Below, piece after piece: positions 43,164-53,125 of a stretch of 64,000 bases of DNA. The stretch is from Phycobacter azelaicus (lineage in GTDB: Bacteria > Pseudomonadota > Alphaproteobacteria > Rhodobacterales > Rhodobacteraceae). Made by a program: the position numbers and the translations under genes. Under the pieces are notes generated by a model. It had not been told where the DNA came from and made no database searches. It saw only the letters and a list, made by a program, of their open reading frames with translations. Each line of letters begins with the position of its first letter. Positions within the stretch are counted from its first letter, which is position 1. The DNA lies in the NCBI RefSeq assembly GCF_014884385.1, contig NZ_WKFH01000003.1:1033501-1097500 (forward strand), read 5' to 3'.

Positions 43164-45529
43164 ATGAGGTTATCTGGACCCAAAAACCTCCGTTCCCGCA
43201 TCCTTGTGGGAGTTCTGGCGCCTGTCTTCCTGATCCTGGCCGCAGGTCTGGCGTATGAAGCGTTTGATCACCGGGTGCATCTGACACAAGGCCTGCACGA
43301 ACGTGCCAAAATGATGGCTGGTCTGGCCGCAAGCACCCTGTCCCAGTCCATCTGGGACTTCGATATGCCACAGGTGGAAGAGACGCTGAAGCAGATCGTC
43401 GAGGTGGCCCACGTGGGGCACGCAGAGTTGGTCGCGTCAGATGGCACTGTGATCGCATCCACCACGGCGCCAGACTACATCCCCACCGAAGGGGATGTCT
43501 ACAAAAGCCACCCGATAACCTACACTCTGGGCACTGAGACCGAGTTGCTTGGTCATCTCAACCTCGTCATTCCGATTGCGCATATCTCGGCCCCGCTCAT
43601 AGAGGCGACGGGGCATCATATTCTGATCTCACTGATCATTTTCGTGCTGGTCTCCGGCACTGCATATTTTGTGCTGTCACGGCTGTCCAAACCATTGGGA
43701 GAAATTGGTGAGGCGGTCTCCGACCTGCGCAACGGTCGCCTTGATATCTCCATCCCGTACCAACAGCGCCAGGACGAGGTCGGCTTGCTAGCCCAGGCGC
43801 TTGAACAGATGCGCCGCAACGAGATCGAAATGGCTGATCTGCGCGCTCAAAGCACAGAAGCGGCGCGGCGCGAACGCAATCGGATCCACCGTGCGCTGAA
43901 ATCCACCCGTGATGGCGTAATCGTGACAGATGAAACCGGGACCGTGGTCTTTACCAATGCCAATGCCTCAATTTTCTTTGCCGATGCCCGTGTTGGAGAC
44001 AAGCTGAACTTCCGCTCGTGGCTGCCAGACGATGTTGCCGAGCAGGTTGAGGAGCGCGTCACCGCCAATGAAGATTTCGCGGCCGAAGCAAGCGTCACAC
44101 ATTTCAACAGCGGCGAGGAGTTGAACCTTTTGGTCAGGGGCGGGCCGATCCGCGATGAAGATGGGCTTTACCTCGGCACGCTTCTTCTGGCGACAGATCA
44201 TAGCGATCAGGCACGTCAGGCGGCGCGCGTGAAATACATGGCAGAGCATGACAGCCTGACCAGCCTGCCCAATCGGCGACTTCTGGAACAAACTCTGGCA
44301 AGCTGGCTTGAGGCTGGCGACCAGGTATCAGTACTTCTGGCCGACCTCGACCATTTCAAGACCATCAACGACACCCTGGGTCATCCGACCGGCGATGCCC
44401 TTCTCAAGGTTGTTGCAGAAAAATTCTCCGCCAGCACCTCGACAGGAGCCTTGGCGGCACGGTTGGGCGGCGACGAGTTCGCGATCATCGTCAAAGGCGC
44501 CGCGAGCGAAGAACGCCTGACCAATATTGCCAACTCGCTTGTGTACGATCTGTCCAAGCCTTTGACGATTTCCGGCAATGTGCTGCACACCGGTATGAGC
44601 GCGGGTATTGCCACGATTGGAGGCAAGAACGTCAGGGCCGCCGACGGGATCCGCTGCGCCGACCTTGCGCTGTATGAGGCCAAGAACAGCGGACGCGGCA
44701 GGGTAGAGGTTTTTCACAACGATCTGGAAACCGCCATCAAACGCAAAGCGCTGCTGGAACGGGAGCTGCGCGCGGCGCTCAATGAAGACGGGATACGACC
44801 CGTTTATCAGGTCCAGACCGACCTGCGCACAGGAGAGATCATCGGATTCGAAACCCTCGCGCGCTGGCACCACCGACATCTGGGCAGCGTGTCGCCCGCC
44901 GAATTCATCCCGGTGGCCGAGGAATGCGGTTTGATTCGGGAGTTGACATATCAGATCATGACCCAGGCTCCACCGCCGCGGCGCGCTGGCACGATATGGG
45001 CTTCAAGGGCCGTGTCGCCGTCAATCTTTCCCCCAAGCTGTTCGGCTCGCAGGTGGATGAATTCGTCAACGACTGCCTTTATGAAACCGGTTGCCCCGCC
45101 AGCGCCGTTGAAGCGGAAATCACCGAAACCGTGGTTCTGTCCAGCGGACAATCCGCCCTACGCGAGATCGAAGCCCTGCAACGTCTTGGCGTGACCGTCG
45201 CGCTGGATGATTTCGGCATGGGGTATTCTTCGCTCAGCTACCTGCAGAAATTCCCTGTAGACAAGATCAAAGTAGACGCAGCCTTTGTCTCCAAACTGCC
45301 GGATTCACCGGAGACCAAGGCCATCGTGGTGGCAATCGCCGAACTTGGTCATGCGCTGGGAATGCGCGTGACCGGCGAAGGGGCTGAGACAGAGGAGCAC
45401 CGCCGCCTTCTGCAGGAGTGCAAGGTGGACTATTTGCAGGGCTATTTTGACGGCCCGCCCCTGGCGGAACGTGCGGCCACGGCCCGTCTGTTCCCGGGTG
45501 AGGGGCTGCATCTTCAGATGTCTGGATAA
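43164..45529 (+). pseudogene. GGDEF-EAL cyclic-di-GMP protein, broken by one frameshift
   Basis: The first frame (43164-45194) has TM1 (about residues 12-30), a periplasmic sensor, TM2 (about 155-170), HAMP (about 172-225), a PAS-like region (about 240-345), GGDEF (AARLGGDEFAII) and the start of EAL (GFETLARWHH). After ELTYQIMTQA (44967-44970) the frame changes, and the EAL domain continues in the next frame to 45529 (VAVNLSPKLF, EITETVVL, VALDDFGMGYSSLSYLQKFP). One missing base explains it; repaired length about 788 residues. EAL residues look otherwise functional though the motif is ETL; no RxxD inhibitory site is seen. Real mutation or sequencing error cannot be told apart. Confidence 0.85.
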
Positions 45530-45767
45530 ATCTGGCGGAGCAGGTCAGTAAACCTTGCCAATCGGGGACACCCGGAGTGGCCAACGGAACAACTATGGAC
45601 ATCTAGTGACAAATTGAGACTTGTTTCCCTACACTGACGGGGTTTGGCCTGTTTCTCGTGCCATGGGACGCTGAAATTGTTGCCTGCTCGCAGAAATCAG
45701 CTATCACCTCCGGAGTTCTTTTTCAGGACACAGCCCCGTCCGGAATCGATCTGAAGGAGCCCTTCGC

Positions 45768-46532
45768 TTGAACCCTGCCGAGCAAGATAGCCTGCCCGCC
45801 CCCTCCCTTGGAGGCGTGACTGTTGAGTTGAAAGGCGTGTGCCTTTCTGCGGGCGGCAGATCGCTGTTGCAGGATGTCACCTTTTCGGCAGATCAGCCAC
45901 GTGTGGGTATTGTCGGGCGCAACGGGTCCGGCAAGACGACGCTGGCCCGCGTTCTGAGCGGCCTCGTGGCACCTGACCATGGCGAAGCCCGGATCAATGG
46001 GACCAACATCAGCCGTGACCGAAAATCTGCACTTGGCCTCGTAGGTGTCCTGTTTCAAAATCCGGACCGCCAGATCATATTTCCGACAGTCGAGGAAGAA
46101 CTCGCCTTTGGCCTGCGTCAGATGGGTATTGACGCGCGTGATGCGAATGAGCGTGTCGCGCAGATCCTAGACCGTTTTGGCAAGGCTCAATGGGCCACTG
46201 CCCCGACCCACCTGTTGTCCCAAGGGCAAAAGCAGCTGGTCTGCCTGATGGCCATCCTGTCCATGGCGCCCCGTGTGATCATCCTGGACGAGCCCTTCTC
46301 CGGCCTCGATATTCCCACGCGGATGCGCCTGCAGCGCTTGCTGGACAAGATCGATGCGCAAACCTTCCATATCTCACACGATCCACAACACCTAGAGCGG
46401 TATGACCGCATCCTGTGGATCGAAGCAGGTCAGATCAGGGCTGATGGCCCGGCACACAAGGTGCTACCTGAATTCACCGCGCAAATGACCACATGGGGAG
46501 CGAGCGATGATCTCTCTGACCTTCCCAACTAG
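45768..46532 (+). CDS. bioM: Biotin ECF transporter ATPase BioM
   Basis: The ATPase of an energy-coupling factor transporter for biotin, 254 residues. Walker A is GIVGRNGSGKTTL, the Q-loop is VGVLFQNPDRQIIFPTVEEE (the ECF-typical FQNPDxQ), the signature is LLSQGQKQLVCLMA, and Walker B is VIILDEPFSGLD. Start is TTG after AAGGAG at good spacing. Overlaps bioN by 26 nt. With bioN and bioY it makes the BioMNY three-component importer of alphaproteobacteria. Confidence 0.93.
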   Translation: MNPAEQDSLPAPSLGGVTVELKGVCLSAGGRSLLQDVTFSADQPRVGIVGRNGSGKTTLARVLSGLVAPDHGEARINGTNISRDRKSALGLVGVLFQNPDRQIIFPTVEEELAFGLRQMGIDARDANERVAQILDRFGKAQWATAPTHLLSQGQKQLVCLMAILSMAPRVIILDEPFSGLDIPTRMRLQRLLDKIDAQTFHISHDPQHLERYDRILWIEAGQIRADGPAHKVLPEFTAQMTTWGASDDLSDLPN

Positions 46533-47106
46533 AACCTGGGCACATCCTGTCCCGGTGGGCTGGAAACTGGCGTGTCTGTCGGGCGCCACAGTGGTTCTGT
46601 TTTCATTTGGCTCTTTGGCCGTGCAAACTGCCGCCCTGAGCCTCACAGCGGTGCTCTATCTGAGTGCGGGACGTGGTTTCGCCTGGAGCGGCCTTAAGAC
46701 TCTACGTATCCTCTGGCCTTTTCTCACAGTCATCGTCCTATGGCACCTGATCGAGGGCTCGCCGCACGACGGGCTGTCCATCGCTCTGCGCCTCATGAGC
46801 ACTGTGGCTCTGGCTAACTTTGTCACCATGACCAGTCGGCTGTCCGACATGATTGATCTAGCGGCCTGGCTGCTCTCCCCGTTGCGGCGACTTGGCCTCA
46901 GCACGCGCGGGCTCGAAATCGCGATTGCCCTGGTCATCCGGTTTACCCCCCTGCTTAGCCTGCGCGGTGCGCAACTGGTTGATGCATGGCGGGCAAGATC
47001 AGCGCGGCGCCCCTCTTGGCGCATCGCACTGCCCCTTACAGTCATGGCATTAGATGATGCCGATCACGTCGCTGAAGCCCTGAAGGCCCGCGGCGGCATT
47101 CAATAA
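46507..47106 (+). CDS. bioN: Biotin ECF transporter T component BioN
   Basis: The membrane coupling subunit, 199 residues with about four helices and the coupling motif RRLGLSTRGLEIAIALVIRF followed by ARSARRP, which fits the Ala-Arg-X/Arg motifs of EcfT proteins. Overlaps bioM by 26 nt and precedes bioY by 50 nt. It links ATP hydrolysis by BioM to the biotin-binding subunit BioY. Confidence 0.9.
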   Translation: MISLTFPTRTWAHPVPVGWKLACLSGATVVLFSFGSLAVQTAALSLTAVLYLSAGRGFAWSGLKTLRILWPFLTVIVLWHLIEGSPHDGLSIALRLMSTVALANFVTMTSRLSDMIDLAAWLLSPLRRLGLSTRGLEIAIALVIRFTPLLSLRGAQLVDAWRARSARRPSWRIALPLTVMALDDADHVAEALKARGGIQ

Positions 47107-47156
47107 CTTTCCCGCCACGATACTCATCGCGCGGCAGACACAAGGACCAAAACACT

Positions 47157-47705
47157 ATGGAACGTTCCATCGCCTATATCGCTCTTTTTGCGGCGCTGAC
47201 TGCCGCCTTGGGCCTTGTCCCGCAGATCACCCTTGCCTCCGGCGTGCCAGTCACAGCGCAAAGCATGGGCATCATGCTATGCGGAACGGTCTTGGGCGCG
47301 CGGCGCGGATTCCTGGCCGTTCTCCTGTTTCTCTTGCTGGTCGCACTTGGTTTGCCACTGCTGTCCGGAGGACGCGGTGGGCTTGGCGTTTTTGGATCGC
47401 CCACTGCCGGCTTCCTGTTCGGCTTTCCGGTCGCAGCTTTTGTCACAGGCCTGATCATGGAGCGCATGCGGAGCGTCGCGGTCCTTCCCACCGCCATCCT
47501 CGCATCGCTCATCGGTGGAGTCCTTGTGCTTTATCTGTTTGGCGTTACAGGCATGGCCATAACGTTGAAAAAATCCTTCTTCGAAGCAGCTGCCCTGATC
47601 CTGGTCTACATCCCCGGAGACCTTCTGAAAGCGGTCATTACAGGTCTTCTGACTTCAGGATTGGCAAGAGCACGTCCGGGCAGCCTTTTGTCGCGACCGG
47701 CCTGA
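47157..47705 (+). CDS. bioY: Biotin transporter substrate-binding subunit BioY
   Basis: The S component that binds biotin in the membrane, 182 residues with six hydrophobic segments. Family patterns include QITLASGVPVTAQSMGIML and GLPLLSGGRGGLGVFGSPTA, then GFLFGFPVAAFVTGL and YIPGDLLKAVITGLL. Some BioY proteins work without BioMN. No clear BioR operator (TTAT-type palindrome) was seen upstream of bioM. Confidence 0.95.
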   Translation: MERSIAYIALFAALTAALGLVPQITLASGVPVTAQSMGIMLCGTVLGARRGFLAVLLFLLLVALGLPLLSGGRGGLGVFGSPTAGFLFGFPVAAFVTGLIMERMRSVAVLPTAILASLIGGVLVLYLFGVTGMAITLKKSFFEAAALILVYIPGDLLKAVITGLLTSGLARARPGSLLSRPA

Positions 47706-47740
47706 TCATTGAACCCAAAAGGGCCAACCTAGCATCATTC

Positions 47741-47782
47741 AAGATTGGCGTAGGCTGCCTGCAGTCTGCGCCAATCTTTTTT
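47741..47782. terminator. Intrinsic terminator after bioMNY
   Basis: AAGATTGGCG and CGCCAATCTT form a 10-bp stem with an inner CTGC/GCAG arm, followed by TTTTTT on the plus strand. It lies between convergent bioY and the response regulator and may serve both, though the minus-strand T-run is weak. Confidence 0.85.
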
Positions 47783-47791
47783 GACTGGCCT

Positions 47792-48268
47792 CTATGTCTC
47801 CACGTCAGACAAATCGGTGCCGCAATACCGCCGCACCATGTTCAAGACCAGCCATTTGAACAAAGGCTTCGGGAGGATGTCTTCCATTCCCCACTCGGCA
47901 CCGCCGTTGAACCGATAAAGGTTGGGGTAGCCGGACATGCCGACGATAGCAGGACGCTGCGCCGTATTCCCAAGCAAAGAAATCTGTTTCGACACTTCAA
48001 AGCCGAAATCCCCACCCGGGAAACGGATGTCCATGAAGACAAGCCCGTAAAACGAAGGTCGCGTCCTGCAGCGCTGAAGCGCGTCATAGGGATCTGAGCA
48101 CATTTCGAAAGAAGCGCCCGCATCCAAAAGAAACCCTTCCAACCGATAGCGCACCCAAGGATCATCATCCACTGCGAGCACAACCGGTCCATGGTCATGT
48201 CCCATGGAAACGAGATTTGAACGCATTGGCATCAAGGTTTTCGTCTCCCAAAAACGGGGCGCGATCAC
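47792..48268 (-). CDS. Single-domain response regulator
   Basis: A receiver-only protein of up to 158 residues. It contains VVLAVDDDPWVRYRLEGFLL, phospho-acceptor Asp in GLVFMDIRFPGGDFGFEVSK, Ser in IVGMSGYPNLYR and Lys in ILPKPLFKWLVL. No output domain. Alternative starts are the ATGs at codons 13, 15 and 22 (for example MPMRSNLVSMGHDHGP); the listed one is the longest. No partner kinase nearby; chemoreceptor and AT-rich region lie on its other side. Confidence 0.82.
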   Translation of the reverse strand: MIAPRFWETKTLMPMRSNLVSMGHDHGPVVLAVDDDPWVRYRLEGFLLDAGASFEMCSDPYDALQRCRTRPSFYGLVFMDIRFPGGDFGFEVSKQISLLGNTAQRPAIVGMSGYPNLYRFNGGAEWGMEDILPKPLFKWLVLNMVRRYCGTDLSDVET

Positions 48269-48964
48269 TGGCGCTGTAACAAAAAGATGTGTGGCCCTTT
48301 AAGATCCAAAAACTGCAATGCCATGCAGCGCACTCCCGATACCCGGACAGAGCGCAAGTGCGCATGAGCGACATACTGAAAACGGACTTTTTAACCCAAC
48401 CAACAACTCTCCCACACATTAGCATAGCACCTTTTCAACAGTCCTCAAAGTAATGCGCCGTAAAACTCGTGCAACATAGAGGCTTCAGAAAATCCACTTT
48501 TTTATTCTACCAAGATAATGTCATCAGGCATTTAATCCTCAGCCAACAAACATTCAGAACTTTTTACGATCAATTTCAGATAGTTAACATTCGATATCGC
48601 GGGCCTCCAGGCATGCTTTTGGTCACAACGCCCCCTATTTGACAAATGAGTACACCTTCTCATCTTGGCCGTATTACAAGAACGATTCAAATTAAACCTG
48701 GCGAACACGCCCTCCCCTCACACACAGATTAAAGCGCTGATATTGTACACTTTTCATTACTACCCCCTCTACGGAGCACGCCCGTTTCCATCAGCATAGC
48801 GCCTAAACTGAGAAATTGAGCTTAGCCCGACTCAGGGCATCAACGACGCCAAAGAAAAATCGCAAAATTAGCAACAAATAGAGGCCACTACAGAACACTC
48901 AATCCTTCCGCAAGATTTCAAAGTGATACTCCCCAAGAGCGAGTCGAAAAGGGAAAATGCGGTT
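48269..48964. other. AT-rich gene-free stretch
   Basis: About 700 bases without a credible ORF on either strand and visibly AT-richer than the flanks; some 60-base lines are near one-third GC. I see no tRNA, no long repeat and no clear terminator. It contains several A/T runs and short TTGACA-like boxes and probably carries the chemoreceptor promoter at its right end. It could be a regulatory region, sRNA locus or remnant of decayed DNA. Confidence 0.6.
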
Positions 48965-51370
48965 ATGAGTAGCAATTCTTCACACGGCACGACGGCAAAA
49001 CGTTTGTCTCTTGCCAACCTACAGACAAAAACAAAGGTCATGCTGGTTGCGGCCGGTCCCCTGTTTCTAACTCTCGCCATCGGCGTGGTTGCCAGCATCA
49101 AGCTGAACCGAATGGCCGAAACCGACCGCTGGGTAGATCACACACACAGCGTACTCGCGCAAGGGAACGCGATCGTCGGAGCTGCCGTCAACATGGAGAC
49201 AGGTATGCGTGGCTATCTGCTGGCAGGACAAGAAGAGTTTTTGGAGCCCTATCAAGCCGGGAATGCTGTCGCTCATGGACTATTGGCGGACCTTCAGGAA
49301 ACCGTCAGCGACAACCCTCCTCAAGTCGCACGGCTGGAAGAGGCCGAAACGGTCTTGGACCAATGGCAATCCGACATAGCCCAGTCGCAGATCGAACTGA
49401 GACGCGAAATCGGCAATGCTCCAACCATGAATGACATGGCTGCCGAAGTGAAAAAGGGCAGAGGCAAAGCCTACTTCGACACATTCCGGGAGCAGATTCA
49501 AACCTTCATTGAAACCGAAGAAGCCCTGCTCACCGAACGCACGCAAGCCTTTACTGACCTCACAAACTCTGGCGAGATCAGCAGTGCCGCCGCGCGAGAT
49601 ACGATGCAGTGGGTCGATCACACGCATCGTGTGATCGCACAGGCGAAGGACATACTTGCCGCTGCCATCGATATCGAAACCGGCATGCGCGGCTTTCTTC
49701 TGGCTGGAGAAGAGCAATTCCTTGAGCCGCTGAACTCTGGTGTAGAACGATTTGACCGCCTCGTTGCAGAACTCTCGGAAACTGTCAGTGACAACCCTCC
49801 GCAAGTGGCGCGCCTGCAGGAAATCGGTGCCACAATCACCGAATGGCGCTCGGACGTGGTTGCTCCGATGATAGAGTTGCGCCGCGAGATTGGTGACTCC
49901 AAGACTATGGACGACATGGCCAAACTGATAAGCGAAGCCCGTGGCAAAGTTTTCTTTGATCAGTTCAGAGCCTTGATGGACGAATTCATGGCGATCGAAC
50001 AAGATCTCATGAGCGAGCGCAAAGAAGCAAAAGCCGACACTGCATCAATGACAAAAGACATGTTGATGGGGGCGGTTACCTTGGCCTTTGTTGTCGGCGG
50101 TCTACTGGCCTGGTTGATTGGCTCAAACATTTCTTCCGCGATCCGCACTGTCACAGAGGCGATGACCCGCCTTGCAGGTGGCGATCAGGAGACCCGCATC
50201 CGCGGCCAGCGCCGCCGAGATGAAGTCGGCCAGATGGCACGATCACTGGACGTTTTCCGGGAAAAGCTGGTCCGAGAGAAACAGCTCGAAGAAGAGCAGA
50301 AAAAACGGGACGCCGAACAGCACTTTGTAGTGGGTGAATTGACCGAACGCCTGTCGTTGCTGGCTCAGGGCGATCTGACAGTGGAGATCCCAAACGAGTT
50401 CCCTGCCTACTACGAACAGCTGCGGCTCGACTTCAATACGTCTATCCAAAACCTCAAATCAACCTGCGAACAGGTCGTCGACTCTGCGCAGAGCATCCGC
50501 AACGGCGCGGCCGAGATCAGCCAGTCTTCGGATGATCTGTCGCACCGCACCGAAAGCCAGGCGGCCACCCTTGAAGAGACCGCCGCGGCCCTCGATGAAC
50601 TCACCGCAAGCGTGAAATCCGCCGCCGAAGGTGCGCGCAGCGTCGAAAACATCATGGAAGAGGCCAAGCAGGAGGCCGAGAACAGCGGCGTCGTTGTGCA
50701 AAGCGCGGTGTCGGCGATGACCGAGATCGAGCAGTCCTCGACCCATATCGCGCAGATCATCAGCGTGATCGATGATATCGCCTTCCAGACCAACCTTCTG
50801 GCGCTGAACGCAGGCGTCGAAGCCGCCCGCGCGGGCGAAGCGGGCCGCGGCTTTGCGGTGGTGGCCTCCGAAGTGCGGGCGCTGGCGCAGCGTTCTTCGG
50901 ATGCGGCGATGGAGATCAAGACGCTGATCAGCGACAGCTCGCGCCAGGTGGAGCGCGGCGTGGATCTGGTCGGCAAGGCGGGCGATGCGCTCACCAATAT
51001 CGTCGAGCGGGTGAACCATATCTCGAAGCTGGTGACGGATATTGCCGAAGGTGCTGTGGAGCAATCCACCGGCCTCGGGGAAATCAACACCGGGGTGGTG
51101 CAGCTTGATCAGGTGACGCAGCAGAACGCGGCCATGGTCGAAGAGGCGACGGCTGCGGGCCATATGCTGAACAGCGATGCAACCAAACTGGCCGAGCTGG
51201 TGGCGGCATTCAAACTGGGTGCGGGCATAGAACCGGCCGACAAAAACGCGCCTAAACCGACAGCGCATGGAGACATGGCTGGGGATGACGAGATCAAGAA
51301 ACCTGCCCCAGCTCAGCGGCTCCAGATTGTGGAGGGGAATGCCGCGCTGGACACATGGGAAGAGTTCTAA
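48965..51370 (+). CDS. Methyl-accepting chemotaxis protein with duplicated CHASE3-like sensor
   Basis: A 801-residue chemoreceptor. TM1 is near 30-50. Two copies of a CHASE3-like helical sensor follow, starting at Trp56 and Trp216 (WVDHTH...ETGMRG..LAG...EFLEP...ETVSDNPPQVARL), exactly 160 codons apart. TM2 (about 365-385), HAMP, and a standard MCP signalling domain with the tip NAGVEAARAGEAGRGFAVVA come next. The C-terminus DTWEEF is an xWxxF pentapeptide of the CheR-docking type. Start chosen at the ATG giving MSSNSSHGTTAKRLSLANL. The signalling half is clearly GC-richer than the sensor half. Confidence 0.93.
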   Translation: MSSNSSHGTTAKRLSLANLQTKTKVMLVAAGPLFLTLAIGVVASIKLNRMAETDRWVDHTHSVLAQGNAIVGAAVNMETGMRGYLLAGQEEFLEPYQAGNAVAHGLLADLQETVSDNPPQVARLEEAETVLDQWQSDIAQSQIELRREIGNAPTMNDMAAEVKKGRGKAYFDTFREQIQTFIETEEALLTERTQAFTDLTNSGEISSAAARDTMQWVDHTHRVIAQAKDILAAAIDIETGMRGFLLAGEEQFLEPLNSGVERFDRLVAELSETVSDNPPQVARLQEIGATITEWRSDVVAPMIELRREIGDSKTMDDMAKLISEARGKVFFDQFRALMDEFMAIEQDLMSERKEAKADTASMTKDMLMGAVTLAFVVGGLLAWLIGSNISSAIRTVTEAMTRLAGGDQETRIRGQRRRDEVGQMARSLDVFREKLVREKQLEEEQKKRDAEQHFVVGELTERLSLLAQGDLTVEIPNEFPAYYEQLRLDFNTSIQNLKSTCEQVVDSAQSIRNGAAEISQSSDDLSHRTESQAATLEETAAALDELTASVKSAAEGARSVENIMEEAKQEAENSGVVVQSAVSAMTEIEQSSTHIAQIISVIDDIAFQTNLLALNAGVEAARAGEAGRGFAVVASEVRALAQRSSDAAMEIKTLISDSSRQVERGVDLVGKAGDALTNIVERVNHISKLVTDIAEGAVEQSTGLGEINTGVVQLDQVTQQNAAMVEEATAAGHMLNSDATKLAELVAAFKLGAGIEPADKNAPKPTAHGDMAGDDEIKKPAPAQRLQIVEGNAALDTWEEF

Positions 51371-51392
51371 GGATCCTGACTGAAGGCTTTGA

Positions 51393-51420
51393 GGGGGCGC
51401 CGCTACAGCGTCCCCCCTTT
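51393..51420 (+). terminator. Likely terminator after the chemoreceptor gene
   Basis: GGGGG-CGC and GCG-T-CCCCC arms around a 7-nt loop, followed by CCTTT. It lies 23 nt after the chemoreceptor stop and before ahcY. The T-tract is short. Confidence 0.6.
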
Positions 51421-51523
51421 GGTCGCTGGCCTTGTTTGTTCCGGTATCCATCTTCGTTGCTTGTAAAGGATTGTGGTGTTAGCAGCTTTGGCAAGTTGTG
51501 TTTACCCAGAATGGAGTTTGCCA

Positions 51524-52912
51524 ATGGGCGCGGACTATATCGTGAAAGACATCTCGCTGGCCGGGTTTGGTCGCAAGGAACTGGACATCGCCGAGACCGA
51601 GATGCCAGGGCTGATGGCTCTGCGCGAGGAATATGGGGACGCCAAACCCCTGAAGGGCGCGCGCATTGTCGGCTCGCTGCATATGACCATCCAGACCGCG
51701 GTTCTGATCGAGACGCTGGTGGCGCTGGGCGCCGATGTGCGCTGGGCTTCCTGCAACATCTTCTCGACCCAGGATCACGCGGCGGCGGCCATCGCCGAGG
51801 CGGGCATCCCGGTCTTTGCCATCAAGGGCCAGACCCTTGAGGAGCACTGGGATTACCTCGACAAGAGCTTCATGTTCCCCGAGGGCGCCAACATGATCCT
51901 CGACGATGGCGGCGATGCGACGCTCTATGTCCTCTTGGGCGCTCGCGCCGAGGCCGGGGAAGACATCCTCCCGGTGCCACAATCCGAGGAAGAAGAGGTC
52001 ATCAAGGCGCAGATCAAAAAGCGGATGGCGGCCTCGCCCGGCTGGTTCACCAAGACCCGCGATGCGATCAAGGGCGTCTCCGAAGAGACCACGACGGGCG
52101 TCAACCGGCTCTATCAGCTGGTCAAGGACGGCCAGCTGCCCTTTCCGGCGATCAACGTCAACGACTCGGTGACCAAGTCGAAGTTCGACAACAAATACGG
52201 CTGCAAGGAATCGCTGGTCGACGGCATCCGCCGCGCCACCGACGTGATGATGGCGGGCAAGGTCGCGGTGGTCTGCGGCTATGGCGACGTGGGCAAGGGC
52301 TCGGCCGCCTCGCTGGCGGGTGCGGGCGCGCGGGTCAAGGTGACCGAAGCCGACCCGATCTGCGCTTTGCAGGCGGCGATGGACGGCTTTGAGGTTGTGC
52401 TGCTCGAGGATGTGGTGGGGCAAGCCGACATCTTTATCACCACCACCGGCAACAAGGACGTGATCCGCATCGAGCACATGCGCGAGATGAAGGACATGGC
52501 CATCGTCGGCAACATCGGCCATTTCGACAACGAGATCCAAGTGGCGAGCCTCAAGAACCACAAGTGGACCAATATCAAGGAACAGGTGGACATGATCGAG
52601 ATGCCCTCGGGCAACCGTCTGATCCTTTTGTCCGAGGGGCGTCTTCTGAACCTCGGCAATGCGACGGGGCATCCGTCCTTCGTGATGTCGGCCTCCTTCA
52701 CCAACCAGGTTCTGGCCCAGATCGAGCTGTGGACCCGCGGTGAAAACTACAAGAACGAGGTCTACATCCTGCCCAAGCACCTGGATGAAAAGGTGGCGCG
52801 GCTGCATCTGGGCCGGATCGGTGTGAAGCTGACCCAGCTCAGCGCGGAACAGGCCGCCTACATCGGCGTCAGCCCCGAGGGCCCCTTCAAGCCGGAACAC
52901 TACAGATACTGA
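51524..52912 (+). CDS. ahcY: S-adenosylhomocysteinase
   Basis: Hydrolyses S-adenosylhomocysteine to homocysteine and adenosine, sustaining the methyl cycle. 462 residues, the longer bacterial form. It has [20 protein letters not shown], the substrate region [20 protein letters not shown] with catalytic Lys, and the NAD motif [18 protein letters not shown]; it ends HYRY as in this family. Start is the ATG after GGAG, giving [16 protein letters not shown]. Strong codon bias suggests high expression. I see no recognisable SAH riboswitch in the 153 nt upstream. Confidence 0.97.
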   Translation: MGADYIVKDISLAGFGRKELDIAETEMPGLMALREEYGDAKPLKGARIVGSLHMTIQTAVLIETLVALGADVRWASCNIFSTQDHAAAAIAEAGIPVFAIKGQTLEEHWDYLDKSFMFPEGANMILDDGGDATLYVLLGARAEAGEDILPVPQSEEEEVIKAQIKKRMAASPGWFTKTRDAIKGVSEETTTGVNRLYQLVKDGQLPFPAINVNDSVTKSKFDNKYGCKESLVDGIRRATDVMMAGKVAVVCGYGDVGKGSAASLAGAGARVKVTEADPICALQAAMDGFEVVLLEDVVGQADIFITTTGNKDVIRIEHMREMKDMAIVGNIGHFDNEIQVASLKNHKWTNIKEQVDMIEMPSGNRLILLSEGRLLNLGNATGHPSFVMSASFTNQVLAQIELWTRGENYKNEVYILPKHLDEKVARLHLGRIGVKLTQLSAEQAAYIGVSPEGPFKPEHYRY

Positions 52913-52939
52913 GCAACACATCGCCAAAATCCAAACGAC

Positions 52940-52969
52940 AAAGCCCCCGCACAAATTCGCGGGGGCTTT
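52940..52969 (+). terminator. Intrinsic terminator after ahcY
   Basis: AAAGCCCCCGC and GCGGGGGCTTT form a perfect 11-bp stem with an 8-nt loop, ending in TTTT. A clear Rho-independent terminator 27 nt after the ahcY stop. Confidence 0.93.
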
Positions 52970-53125
52970 TGAGTTTAGAGACCGCAAAAGACAAAAGTTA
53001 CGTTTGGTCGAACGGGTTTGATGCCCTGAAATCCCCCTGCCCAGGCCAAAATCACCGCGCTAGGCTTGTCTCTGCTCAAATGGCCATTGGCCATGTGGGA
53101 CGTGGAGGAGACAGGGGAGGCAGCC

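Noticed and set aside
45530..45767. BioR operator or biotin-responsive element upstream of bioM
   Set aside because: I looked for the TTAT-type BioR palindrome and found no convincing match; only a loose CAAATT...CTTG inverted pair is present.
51371..51523. SAH riboswitch before ahcY
   Set aside because: No match to the conserved SAH aptamer core could be recognised by eye; the hairpin there is better explained as the chemoreceptor terminator.
51479..52987. A 502-codon minus-strand frame opposite ahcY
   Set aside because: It arises from the strong codon bias of ahcY (third-position G/C); the translation shows no known fold.
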